Shown: positions 23,156-33,900 of the stretch, one piece after another
How positions within the stretch are numbered: the stretch's first letter is position 1
Layout of the letters: each line of letters begins with the position of its first letter
Source of the DNA: Cyanophora paradoxa
Lineage: Eukaryota; Glaucocystophyceae; Cyanophorales; Cyanophoraceae
Length of the DNA: 64,000 nucleotides
Reading direction: 5' to 3'
NCBI GenBank assembly: GCA_004431415.1
Contig: QPMI01000648.1
Coordinates: forward strand, 62,001-126,000
Notes under the pieces: generated by a model
The model's input: the letters and a program-made list of their open reading frames with translations, nothing else
Databases searched by the model: none
What the model was told of the DNA's origin: nothing
Program-made: the position numbers and the translations under genes

Positions 23156-23500
23156 TCCCGGCACCGGTCACGTTGCCGCCTGCCCTTCTCCTTCAACACG
23201 AACCGGCCTGCTGTCCGTCTCATCTTTCTCCGCCCAGCTATAGCCTCCCTTAACCTCCCAACATTCTCGCGGTTGCTTCCTTCGCTCTTGCTCGTTTTTT
23301 TTTAACCTAGCCCCCATGATCATGCTGCGGCCTGCAGCACTAGTACTTCGAAATTCGATTTGCAGTGAATTCGATTTGCAGTGAGCGCGTCTCGGAATTC
23401 CAGCCTTACTGCGTGCATATGAGTCCGATGATAACACACATGTACAAAGCTAATAGCGAGGCCCGGGGTCCAGCGTTAACGTTGGCGCTGTCGCAATGCG
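23156..23500. other. Intergenic between convergent genes
   Basis: 3' flanks of the F-box gene (+) and aldo-keto reductase copy 2 (-). There is a T-run at 23294-23302 and a doubled TTCGATTTGCAGTGA motif at about 23350-23385. No gene seen. Confidence 0.6.
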
Positions 23501-25998
23501 CTAGTGCTTGAGCTGCAGGGCGCGGCTCTTGCGCTTGGGGAAGCGCCACGGCTCCTGCGCACGCGCGGCCCTCGGATCAGATCAGATCAGATGAGAGCCC
23601 GCCGTGGGCGGGGCGCTCGCCTCGTCCTCTGGGTCCAGGTAGATGGTCACGCTGCGCCCCAGCCTGCAGGCGCGACACCGTCAGGGGCGGGGCGGGGCGG
23701 GGCGCGGCGGGGCGGAGGCCCCCGGGCGGGGGGCCTCTAGATCTAGATGGTTCTTGTGCCGGGGCGAGGGGCGAGGGGTGAGGGGCGGGGGTTGACGGGC
23801 GCTAGGCGATCCGAGGAGTTCGGTGCCGGTGAGATGGCCTTCAGTGAGGCGGGTTCGGCGAGGTCCTTCTTATGATGCTTAAGGCCAGTGGGGGGCCCGG
23901 GCGGGCCCGGGCGGGCGAGGCGTTAAGGCCCGCGGCCTGTGTACCCGGCCCATGGCCCGGGGGCGGGCGGGGAGGAGGGCGGGGCGGGCCGCACCGGTGC
24001 AGCTCCTCGAGGTCCCGCTCGTTCAGCTTCAGCTCCACCGCCGCTGCGGCGAGGGTGGGTGTTGGGGGGGGGGGGGGGGGGGGGGGGGGGTAGAGGCGCG
24101 GGGGTCCTCGCACCCGCGTTCTCGGTGACGTGGCGCGCGTTCGCCGAGCCGAAGACGGCGCGCGGCGGCTGGGGACGGCTCAGGTGAGGCGACCGAAAGG
24201 GGGGGGGGACTTTTGCGCTCACGTGAGGCAGGGTGGAGTCGCGCTGGTGCAGGAGCCACGCCAGCGCGAGCTGGAAGGGGGGTACGGAGTCGGGCGAGCG
24301 GGAAAGGCGGGAGGGGGGTACAGCGGGGCGCGGTGGACCTGAGCGATCGAGACCCCCATGTCGCCCGCCATCTCCTGGAGCCTGCGGGGTACAGGAATTG
24401 GGACGAGAGGGGCGCGGGGCCGGGGGGTATCGCGCACTGCGGGAGGGCCTTCTGGGCTCGCTCCCAGCTCTCCCTCTGCGGCGCCGGCGCGCGTCGGCGC
24501 CGGGGTCGAAGAGGGGTACCCCCCCGCGCGGGGCGGGCTTCGTTCGCGCACGTGGCGGAAGAGCTTGTTCCACTGGCGGATGTCGGGGTCCGTCGGCTCG
24601 TACTGGAACTCAGGGTCCCGGAACTCCTGCGCCGGGATTCGAACGCGGGACGATCGCGCGTTCGATTCCGGCCGGGGGCGCACCCCGGCGAGGAGGCCCT
24701 GGGCGAGGGGGGAGAACTGGACGGTGGGTATGCCGTGCTGCCGCGCGAAGGGGAGCTGCCGCGGGCCGTCGGAAAAAGGGATGCGCGCGGATTCGAGCCG
24801 CGCACGAGGAAGGTCTCGGCGGAGCGCCAGAAGAGCGAGCGGGGTACGTAGAGGGCGTCGAGGGGGGTCCAGGATTGGGCGAGGGTCAGGTCGTTCAGGT
24901 CGTAGTTCGCCAGACCGATACCCCGGGCTAGACCCCGGTCCCTGGGGGGTACGCGCGGCTCAGAAACGCGAGAAAGGACCGGAAACATCTGTACCCCTCT
25001 CACCTGAGGGACGCTAGGGCCTCCAGGGAGTCGCAGAGGGGTACTTCCTCGCTGCCGAAGCTGCCCGCCGGCGTCTGAATCTGCGGTCGGGCGCGAGCTC
25101 GACTCCGAGGAGCGAAGAGGGAAAGAGGGGGAGGGTGGGTACATAGTAGAGGTCGACGTGGTCCGTGTCTAGGTTCGCGAGGGAGCGTTCGCACGCGCGG
25201 ACAATCTCCTTCGGCCTGCGGTGCGGTGCGGAGGTGAGAAAAGGAGAGGACGCCCCACAGGCGCGCGGGCGCGGGCGCGGGCGCGGGCGGCGGGCCTGAG
25301 GTTCTTGCAGAAGACGCTCGTGGCGAGGAAGTAGCGGTCCCTGTGGATCCCGCGCAGAGACTCGGCCAGGAGGCGCTCGCTGCGGGCGCAGAGTGAGCGG
25401 CGGGCAGGGTAGGAGTGGCGCGCGGGGCGCGCCTGTGGCCGTCGCCGTAGACCTCGCACGTGTCGAAGGCGTTCACGTTCGCTGCGGGGCGGGCGCGGCG
25501 CGTGCGGGTCAGCCGCTAGACGCATCATGGAAGCGCTGTGCGCGGCGGGCGGTCGGGGCGGCCCGCACCGTGCATGGCCGCCTTGATCGCTTGCCTGGAG
25601 TCGTCGTCCTCGACCGGGCTGCCCCAGCTGCGCTTGCCCATCTTCCAGCAGCCGAGCCAGAGCGCTGGCACATCTAATCCATTCGCGCCGAAGGCCGCGC
25701 GCCCGTCCGCGGTAGCTTCGATCGTCGGTTCCGACGACTGGCCTGTCAGAAGCTTCGACTGGTCGTCCGTGGGCTGCTCGGCGGACGCAACGGCCTCGAA
25801 ACCGACGCGCCGACGCAAGGCCGCATCGTGTGCAGGCCCATACGCATCCCGCAGCTGTCTCCGAGCCTTCGCGAAGTGCGCGGCGCCCACGGAGCCCGAG
25901 GCGTTGATCCGCGTCGCTGAACGGTTGCTCTCGCGCCCGGAATGACGAAGCGAGCGCTCTGGGGCCGCCGGGAGCGGCAGGCAGAACGCCGGCCTCAT
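23501..25998 (-). CDS. Aldo-keto reductase family protein, copy 2 (intact frame)
   Basis: About 13 short exons join in phase. Those mapped are 25998-25569, 25481-25433, 25379-25296, 25215-25143, 25080-25004 and from 24940 on; TAG is at 23501-23503. Motifs follow the AKR (beta/alpha)8 barrel: LDVPALWLGCWKMG, then NAFDTCEVYGDGHSERLL, DTDHVDLYY, RGIGLANYDLNDL, HGIPTVQFSPLAQGLLAG and SIAQLALAWLL. AKRs are soluble NAD(P)H-dependent carbonyl reductases. Asp and Tyr of the catalytic tetrad are present. The Lys position reads Ser (FLATSVF where aTKvf is usual) and the His position reads Gln (LYYIQTP), so the usual reductase chemistry is doubtful. The chosen ATG leaves about 110 N-terminal residues before the barrel, perhaps a targeting extension. 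Two introns have GC donors fixed by conserved protein motifs. Its start lies 66 bases from that of the LEA-like gene. Confidence 0.75.
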
Positions 25999-26064
25999 CG
26001 CCACTGTACCCCAATCCCGCGCGTCCCCCCATCAGTTCGCTTTCTGCCCGACTGTGCCGGCAAG
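25999..26064. promoter_or_regulatory. Very short divergent promoter region
   Basis: Only 66 bases separate the ATG of aldo-keto reductase copy 2 (-) from the ATG of the LEA-like gene (+). If both starts are right, 5' UTRs and a bidirectional promoter must be extremely compact or lie inside the genes. No TATA box is evident. Confidence 0.4.
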
Positions 26065-29000
26065 ATGAACACGATCATGCCTCAGATGCAGGGCGCAGAC
26101 GTGCAGCCCGTCAAGGTGAACAACCCGCCGCCCCCTCCGCGCGCTGCGCCTGATTTCCGCCGCAGCAGCCAACGAGCTCCCCCGAGGTGCGCGAGATGGA
26201 CGCTGCGCGCGCTCTGAGCGAGCTTTGTTCCTCCCGGATCCCCTAGGCGCTCGGCGCACCGCGCGCTCGGTCGCGGCGCAGCGCGGCGCGGCGCCCCGGC
26301 GCACTTGACCTTTAGCGCCGGCGCGCGCTCGCTTCGTGTGGCGCCTTGACACGTTGGGCTCAGTTCGCTCCGCTTCAGGCCTGGCGCGCGGAGCAGGAGG
26401 ACATTTTGTCGCGCGCCGCGAAAGTTCCTCTCCCGCCGACGCCCGCTCCAGCCTCGCAGGCCCTGGGGCCGGTGCGTGCCCGTACACGAGCCAGTCTTAC
26501 CCACAGGGCGCCGGGAAACGCAGGGCGCCGCAGATGGAGCAGCTCGCGGCGACGTCCTTTGAGACCCGCGGCGAGGACGTGAACGTCGGCTCCGCGGCCG
26601 GCGCCTTCGAGAATCGCGAGGCGGGCTTCTTGGAGCCGCTGGAGATCGAGATCCCGTACGGCCGCCCCGTCAAGTTCGTCTTCAAGGGCCCGGAGTGGGC
26701 GGGCGGCGGCGGCGCGGCGCAGGCCAACTGGTCGTTCAACGCGCCGGCCGAGGCCCGCTTCAAGGCGCCGACGGAGGTTCACTTCGACGTGCGTACGGGC
26801 CGAGCGCGGGGCAGCGCCGGCGCCGATCCGGGCATAAAAGGGAACCCTTCCCCCGCAGCGCGGCGAGAAAATTTTCTGCCCTATGATCTCTAACACCCCG
26901 GTTAGCATCGCTCCGCGCGCTTCCATGCCGTTTCTGATCCGGTCCGCACAGGAGACACTCACTGAGCAGCACGTGCCGTCTTCGTTCGCTCCGTTCGAGG
27001 TTCGCCCGATGATCCGCACGCGCCCAGGCAGCTCGCCCCGGCACGTGCGCTTACGCGTCCAGGTCCCGCCGGCCCAGGAGCGGGAGCAGATCACCGAGCG
27101 CGAGTCGTTCGCGGAGAAGAAAGAGGTTCGACAGCGCGCCCCTTCGATCGAAAGTCTCTCGCCCATGCTGAGCTCTCATCGCAGACGTCGACCGTCGGCG
27201 AGTACGCGGCGACCGCCGCCGGATACGCCGCGCAGAAGGCCTCGGAGGCGAGCCCGCGGCCGCCGGATCAAATCTTTTGAATTTCCATCTGATCCGTTCC
27301 CCGGCAGGCCGGCCACTGGGCGGCTGAGAAGGCGTCGTACGCGGGCCACGTCGCGTTGGAGACCGCCGCCGAGGGCGCTGGCTACGTGCGCGCGCGCGCT
27401 CCATCCGAATTCGATCCGAATTTGACCCGAATTTGATCCGCGGGCTCAGGCGGCGGGCAAGGCGAAGGAGGCGCTCATCTCTGCGGAGGAGCTCGCCGCG
27501 CGCAAGGCATCCGAAGTCCGTTTCTTTCCCTCTTTTCCTCTCCTCCTTTCGTTCCTTTCTGACTTTTTCTTCTTCTTCGTGCGCAGGCGGCACACGCGGC
27601 GAAGGAGGCTCTGTACGCGGCGCCGGGGTACATCTCGGAGAAGGCATACCAGGCGCGCCCCGCTCCGCCTCGCCCGGCCAGCTCGCCGCCGCCTTCCTGT
27701 GCTGATCGGGCTCCCGATCGCGAGCAGGCGAAGGAGGCCCTGACGCCCGCCGCAACCCAGGCCTGCCCGCCCGCCCGCCCGCCCCGTCCCCTCCCCGCCC
27801 TTGCCTGATGTGTTCTTATCCTAATCCCCCCGCAGGCCGCTGAGAAGACCAAGGAGGTCGCCGGCCAGGTGCCCCGCTTCGAATTTGAGTTCCGAGTTCT
27901 AGTTTGCTGTACCCCGACTTATCCCCCTTGCAGGCCGCGGAGGCGACGAAGGAGGTGGCGGGGCAGGCGAGCAAATCCCGTACCCCCCGCGAGCGCCCCG
28001 GCCGACCCCACTCGCCCGCGTCCGCGCAGGCCGCTCAGAAGACGAAGGAGGCCGCGTCGGGGGCCTGGGAGACCGCCGGCCAGGCGCGCCCGTACCCCCC
28101 TCGTCTACTATCACGTACCCCGCCCGCCTGACTCCCCCTTCCCCCAAGGCCGCCCAGAAGACGAAGGAGACTGCCGCCGGGGCTGCCTCAGTCGCCTACG
28201 ACAAGACCGCCCAGGCGCGCGCGCGCGCGTACCCCGCCCTCGTCAGAATTCGTGTAAGCCTGAGCGTTCGTGTACCCCCCAGGCGGCGCAGGCGACGAAG
28301 GAGGGCGTCACGGGCGCAGCGTCCACCGCCTACAACAAGACCGCCGAGGCGCCCCGCCCGCCCCGTCCCGGCCCCGGCCCGCCCTAGGACCCTTCGAGGC
28401 CAGGACCTCTCGCCCCCTTGCCTTCGAGCCCTGTCTTTGCCTCGGCCCTGGCATGGTCTAGAACCCTTCGCAGCTAGCAGCTCGCGCAGTCCTCTTCTCG
28501 CCTTGCCTGAGCCTGGCGCGCGCAGACGGCGCAGTACGCGAAGGAGAAGGTGACGGGGACGGCGGCCAAGGCCGGCGGCGAGGCCAAGGAGGCCGCCTAC
28601 GAGGCCGCCCCCCCCGCCCCCTCCGCCCCCGCCCCCGCAGAGGTGCCAGCCGGCCGCCCCGCCGCTGCGCACCGTCGCCCGCGCCGGCCTCACTGAGCCA
28701 CGCGCTCGCGAACGCCTCAGCGGGAGTCGTTCGTGGTGGAGGAGCGCGCCCCGATCGTGCGTCAAGCCGCGCGCTCCTTCCCGGGAGCTCGAGCTAACGC
28801 TGGTCCCGGCCGCAGTTCGAGCCAGCGCCGGCGCCCTTCGCGGCCCAGGTGGGCCCTCCCCCTCGCCCTCCCCTCGAGCTCGAGCTCCTTTTCCCCCCGC
28901 TATCCTCCGACCGCACCCGCAGGTCCCCGTCGCGGTGGGCGCCCCCGGCCCCTTTCCCTCCGAAGTTGCGGCCGCCGCTGACGAGGCAAGCGTCGTGAAG

Positions 29001-29237
29001 GCGCCCGTCGAGACTTTCCAGGCCCGTGCACGCGACGCATCCTTTTTCAGAACCAACGCATCTGTAAGCTTTTCCTAAGACTCTGCTTCGCGAGCGCAGG
29101 CGGCGCCGGGGGTGCAGCAGCGGGGCCCCAAGATCTCCTACACGTCCCGCGCCCGCCAGATGGCCCGCCCCGCCCCTTTCTGCCCTGCCCGTCCCGGCTC
29201 ACGCTACCCCCGCGCCGCGCAGAAGCACGAGTTCTGA
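26065..29237 (+). CDS. LEA-like protein with 11-residue repeats, each repeat block its own exon
   Basis: It starts at ATG 26065 (MNTIMPQMQGADVQPVKV) and ends at TGA 29235-29237 with a last exon encoding KHEF. An N-terminal globular part (26522-27123) contains EIPYGRPVKFVFKGPEW and NWSFNAPAEARFKAP. From 27185 to 28600 a row of at least 11 exons encodes Ala/Lys/Thr/Glu-rich amphipathic repeats of the group 3 LEA type: AAEKTKEVAGQ, AAEATKEVAGQ, AAQKTKETAAG and TAQYAKEKVTG. Three exons are exactly 33 bases and four exactly 66, in phase 0, and most introns between them begin GC. Such repeats are disordered in water and fold on drying, protecting membranes or proteins (family knowledge). An ordered C-terminal tail (28720-29237) follows. 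KHEF loosely resembles an ER-retention tetrapeptide, but I see no signal peptide, so I do not claim it. Confidence 0.7.
27185..28600 (+). repeat. Array of exon-encoded 11/22-residue LEA-type repeats
   Basis: Exons at 27185-27247, 27308-27385, 27450-27515, 27587-27652, 27728-27760, 27836-27868, 27934-27966, 28030-28083, 28149-28214, 28283-28348 and from 28526. Lengths are 63, 78, 66, 66, 33, 33, 33, 54, 66 and 66 bases for those with both ends fixed. Nearly all start with an Ala codon (GCx) and end in CAG or GAG. Confidence 0.8.
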
Positions 29238-29584
29238 GGATCTCGTACCCCGGCCCCCGCCCCCCGCGCGCGCCCCCGCGCGCGCGCCTGTAAATTTCGG
29301 ACGTCCACAAATTAAATCAGAAGGTGCAAGCTTGAACAGCACATAGGCCGCGATTGCGAGGCGGTCCGGTCCAGCCGCAGGGGCCGGTCCAGGATCCGGG
29401 GCATCGATATCGATATCCGGGTACAGCTAAGTTGAGCCGCCCGGGTACACCATCACCTCCCATCAGCTTGCAGGCAAGCAGAAGCACAGCTAGCTGTATA
29501 GCGCTAGGAGAGCACATTCGGATCCTTTCCTTGCACACCGACCCTCGAGCTCGCCACGTGCGCGTGGCCGGACAGGGGCCGCCG

Positions 29585-30731
29585 ATGACCGCGGGCGATG
29601 TCGAGATCCACGTCCTGGGCGCGGAGCACGAGCGCGAGGCGGCGCTCCTGTGCTCCGAGGCCCTCGTAGGTGCGCGGCCGCGCATGTGCACCTCGCGCAC
29701 GCCCTTCGGGCGCCCGGCTTTCGTATGACGCGCGCGCGCGTACGCCCTGACGTCAGGCCCCGACGCTTGGCCGCACATGGACGCGGAGCGCGCTGGTCTG
29801 CTCGAGCCTCGCACGCCCGAAGAGCTGTACAGCTCTTGGATCAAAGGCACGCATGGCGCGCGCGCGCGCGCGCGCCGCCATTCGAGCTCGAGCTCGCCTC
29901 GGCCGCGGAGTTCTGCAGCTGACGGCGCGGTACAGGACTGGCGGGGCAGGCGGTGCGGTCGCGGACGTCGGTCGTCGCGGTGGACGGCGGCCGCGTCGTC
30001 GCCGCGGCCCTCAACGAGGACTACGGCGGCCTGGGACACGTCCCCGCAGTTAGCGCTGCGGCGCCGAAGCCTGGGTGCACACCAGTAGTCCTAGGCCTGC
30101 GACCGGCCCGCGTCTGAAGTCGACGAGCTCGCAGGCATGCGCAGAAGCTGTCGGATTTCTACTGCTTCGAACTGTTGAGGGAGCTGCCGTCCCACTACGC
30201 ACAAGCGAGCCGCTTCACCGACACTCGAACGCTGCACGTACGTGCGCGCGCGCGGACCTCGCGCCAGGCTCGCAAGTTGAAGCTTAAGCGGGACGGCAGA
30301 TCGCCGCTGTCGCCGTGGCGCCCTCGCACGGCGGCCGCGGCATCGCCTCGCGCCTCGTCGCGAGGTCGGAGGAGATCGCGCGGGCCGCCGGGTCTGCCCC
30401 CGCCCGGGCCTAGGCCTCGTCCTCCCTGGGCCGCCGCGGTTCGAAGTCCGTAAATGACTCGAGTAACCGGCGCAGGTACAAGCTCGCTGTCGCGGAGGCT
30501 GCGAACCCTCGATCGCAGAGCGTCTTCCGGAAGGAGGGGTACCGGGTGCTTACAATACATCCGCGACGCGTACCCCTCCAGATCTAATCGCGAGCGCCGT
30601 CGCAGGTGGAGGCGGCGACGCGCTACGCGGACTGGACGTGCCCCCATGGCCACGCCGGCGGGGCGCGGCCCTACTCGAGTACCCCTCCCTCCCTCTCGTG
30701 CGCCCTCGTGGTCAAAGATCTAGAGCTGTAG
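29585..30731 (+). CDS. GNAT-family N-acetyltransferase (multi-exon)
   Basis: ATG at 29585 (MTAGDVEIHVLGAEHEREA); TAG at 29585-frame end, 30729-30731. Exons join to give the GNAT order: an N-terminal strand and helix; a strand pair around 29957-30040 (TSVVAVDGGRVVAAALNEDY); the acetyl-CoA pyrophosphate-binding motif A at about 30300-30360 (AAVAVAPSHGGRGIASRLV, matching the V-x-P-x-x-x-G-x-G-hydrophobic pattern); and motif B (KLAVAEAANPRSQSVFRKEG). GNAT enzymes move an acetyl group from acetyl-CoA to an amine; the substrate here cannot be read from sequence, though the layout resembles small-molecule (arylalkylamine-like) acetyltransferases more than ribosomal ones (weak inference). One intron near 30550 contains GTACCCC. 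It is convergent with the STAND gene, with under 190 bases between stop codons. Confidence 0.65.
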
Positions 30732-30918
30732 CAGAGCCGCCGTCGACATCGGCGAGGGGGAGGGGCGGGGCGCTGGCTGGGGCCGGGGGTCCTAGAGGGG
30801 GCCCAGCTCACTCACCGCCCCCCACGCACGCCCCCGCGCACCCGCGCCGCTGCACAGCTCGAACGACGTCCATAAATTAAGGCGCACGCAAGAAAGCTTG
30901 AACAGCGCACAGGGACCG
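30732..30918. other. Short convergent 3' gap
   Basis: 187 bases between the stop codons of the GNAT gene (+) and the STAND gene (-), with an ATAAATTAA stretch at about 30871 that could serve polyadenylation of one of them. Nothing else seen. Confidence 0.4.
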
Positions 30919-33900
30919 CTACGCCTCGCCGCCGCCTTCGCCTCCGCCGTCCTCCTCGGGGAAGAGGCCGCCCTCGCCGAGGGGCGAGTCGGGGTCGCGC
31001 ATGAGGGGGCCCAGGGAGCGCATGGAGAAGGCGAGCGGCAGCGGCTCCGGCGGCCCGTGCGGCGTCGCCACGCTCGGCAGCCTGCCGCGCGCCGGAAAGA
31101 AAAGAGCTCAGACGAGGCCGAGGCGGCGGAGCTTGGGCGGGGGGGTGGGGGGTGGGGGGGGGTGGGTGGGGGGGTGGGGGTGGGGGGGGTGGGGTGGGGG
31201 GTGGGGGGGTGGGGGGGGGGGGGGTGGCCGCCGCAGAAAGAAGAGGAATGAGATTTCGACGCTAAGAAGCCACTGGGCCAGATTCGCCAGGAGGGAAGAA
31301 GCTTAAGCCTTTAGGGGGCCGGGCGGCCGGGCGGGGGGGCGGACCGCTGGACGGAGGGGTCGCCGGCGCCGAGCTGCGCGAGGAGGCGCCGCAGGTGCGC
31401 CGAGAGCGACGTCCCCTCGTCCATCTGGCGGCGAGGGAGGGGCGTCGGGGGCGGCGAGAGGGGCAGGAGGAGGTTTGGGATGGGGCACCTTGGCGCCGCG
31501 GGCCTCGAGCTGCGAGGTGCGCTGGAAGCGCCGCACGCAGAGGAAGTCCTGCGCTCAGGTGAGCCTGCATCTGAGGGAAGGGAAGGGGCCGGGGCCGGGC
31601 CTTGGCGCTGTAGATGCGGACGGCGAGGCCGGTGCCCACGACCAGGATCCCCTCTGCCCCGGATGCCTGAGGCGAGAGCGCTCGGGCTCAGAAACAGAGC
31701 GGAGCGGAGCGGAGGGGGCCCGCGAAAGGCGGGGTCTGGGGGAGAGGGGAGGTCTATGAAACGCTAACGATGTCAGGGTCTAGGTTGCAGAGGGATCGAG
31801 GGACTAGCGCTCGCCTGTATTGCGACGGAGCGGACGACGTGGGTGTGCCCCGCGATGTGGGCGAGGGGCGCCCCCGCCGCGTCCCACACCCGCACGCTCT
31901 TCTCCCAGCTCCCCGACGCCACCCGCGACCCGCCCTGAAAGAGGCGTGAGAGGGGGGGGGGGGGGGAAGGGGGGGGAGAAGGGAGAGAGGGGGTACCGGG
32001 GAGATCGCGACGGTCATGACGCGGTCCGTGTGGCCTCTGCGGCCGGCTTTAGGGCGGCCCCGGGCGGCCCCGGGGGAGGCGGGGCGGGGCTGGTTTGCGG
32101 GGCGGGCCTGAGGGCGTGGAGGACGGCGCCCGACTCGCCGTCGAGGACCCACACGACGCCGTCGCGGTCCCCCGCAGCCAGTCGCGCCCCGTCCTGCAGC
32201 AAGCGAGAGAGGCTTGAGGGGGGAAGGAAGGCAGGGTGAGGAGGGGGGGGCGCCGGGCGCGCCTCGGACATGGCGACGGATGTGACCTGCCCGGCGCAGT
32301 TGCACGTCAGAAGAGAGAGGAAGGGCTAAGATCAGTTGGAGGCGAGCTCGGCTTGGTCAGCGGACCTGGCCGACCTTGTCCCGCACGGCGAGCACCTCCT
32401 TGCTCTTCTCCACCGACCACACCCGCACCTGGGAGGAAGAACGAAGTTACGTTCATCGCCGAGGCGCGGCCGCCCTCGGCTTGTTTGTTCGGGGCGGGGC
32501 GGGGCGCACGGTGGAGTCGTAGGAGCCGGAGGCGACGCGGGCGCCGCTCGCCGAGCACGCCACCGCCGTCACGATGTCCTTGTGCCCGTGGAACTGCGCG
32601 GTCGGGGGCGGGAGGCGGGGCGGGCTCGAGGTCGGCGGCGGGGCAGGAGAGGGCGAGAGGCGAGGCTAGAGGCGAGGCCAGAAGCGATGCTAGGCTAGGA
32701 GCGATGGTAGGCTGTGCTAGAGGCGAGGCTAGAGGTCAGGCCGGGAGGCCGACACAGCCTCCTGGCCCCCAATCCCCAACCCTGGGTCCCCTCCCCCCTC
32801 CTTCTGAGCGGACCTGGGCGTGGAGGGCGCCGCGCTCGGCGTCCCAGACGATGATGCTCCGGTCCTTGCTCCCCGACGCCACCCACCGCCCGTCCTGCGG
32901 GGGAGGGGGGGGGAGGTCAGGTGGGGGGGGGGGGGGGGGGGGGGGGAGGGGGGGGCACCGCCGAGATGGCGACGGAGGTGACCTGCGCAGGCGCGGCGGC
33001 GATAGGGCGTCATGGGGAGCTGAGAGTTTGAGGCGGATCCAACAGAGCGCGGAGGACTCATCGGAGATCTAGAGGGGGAGGGCGGGCTTCGAGGAAGATC
33101 TAGGAAGATCTCAAACTGAGATCAGATATAGAGATCTAGAGGGGGGCACGGGCGGGCCTGGGCGGCGTGGCCGCGCATCTCGCGCTGCTCCGTGCCCGTC
33201 TCCGAGCTCCACACCCGAACCTGAGAAGGGGGGTGGGAGGGGTAAGAGGGGGGAGGAGAGCGGCGGGGGGTACGGCACCCACCGAGCGGTCGGAGCTGCC
33301 CGAGGCGATGCGGGAGCCGTCCTGCCGCGCCCCCGAAACTCAAATGAACGCTGAACTATGACGCTGTGCAAAGGCTGGGGCGGGGGCGCGCACGGCGGAG
33401 ACGGCGACGGACTGGATGCGGGAGACGTGCCCGCGCAGCTGCAGCAGCTCCGCCCCGCACTCCGCGTCCCACACCCGCACCTGCCGTGCCCGGGCCCGGG
33501 CCCCAAGGCGCCTCAGACCCCTCGCTCTTGTTCGCCTCGGCGGGGCGGCGCGCACGGACTCGTCGGAGGCGGCGGAGACGATGCGGCGGCGGTCCGCCGA
33601 GACCGCCACCTGCGCGACGGAGGATTCAGAGGGGCGGATCGATCGAAAGGAAAGGGGTGCGGTGGAAGGGACGGCCGCCTCGGGCTCTAGGCGGCGGGTC
33701 AGGGCTAGAGCGGAGGGTTCTCTAGATCCCTAGCTCTGGGAGGACGGCGGGTCGGGAAAGGGCGGGAGGGAGGGCGGCGGTTCCTAGACGCCAGGCCCCC
33801 TAGCTCCCAACGAGGGGGCCGGGGGGGCGGACGGAAGGGATGGCCGCCTCGGGCTCTAGGTGGTGGATCAGGCTAGGTATAGCGGAGGGCTCTCTAGATC

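Noticed and set aside
24700-24860. Frameshift in reductase copy 2 relative to copy 1 (one C fewer near 24798)
   Set aside because: The difference falls inside a short GT-AG intron between ...AETFL and LPF(A/V)RQHGI, so neither reading frame is affected.
27185-28600. CRISPR-like array (regular short repeats and spacers)
   Set aside because: The repeats are coding exons with protein-level, not base-level, conservation and are separated by spliceable introns in a eukaryotic gene.
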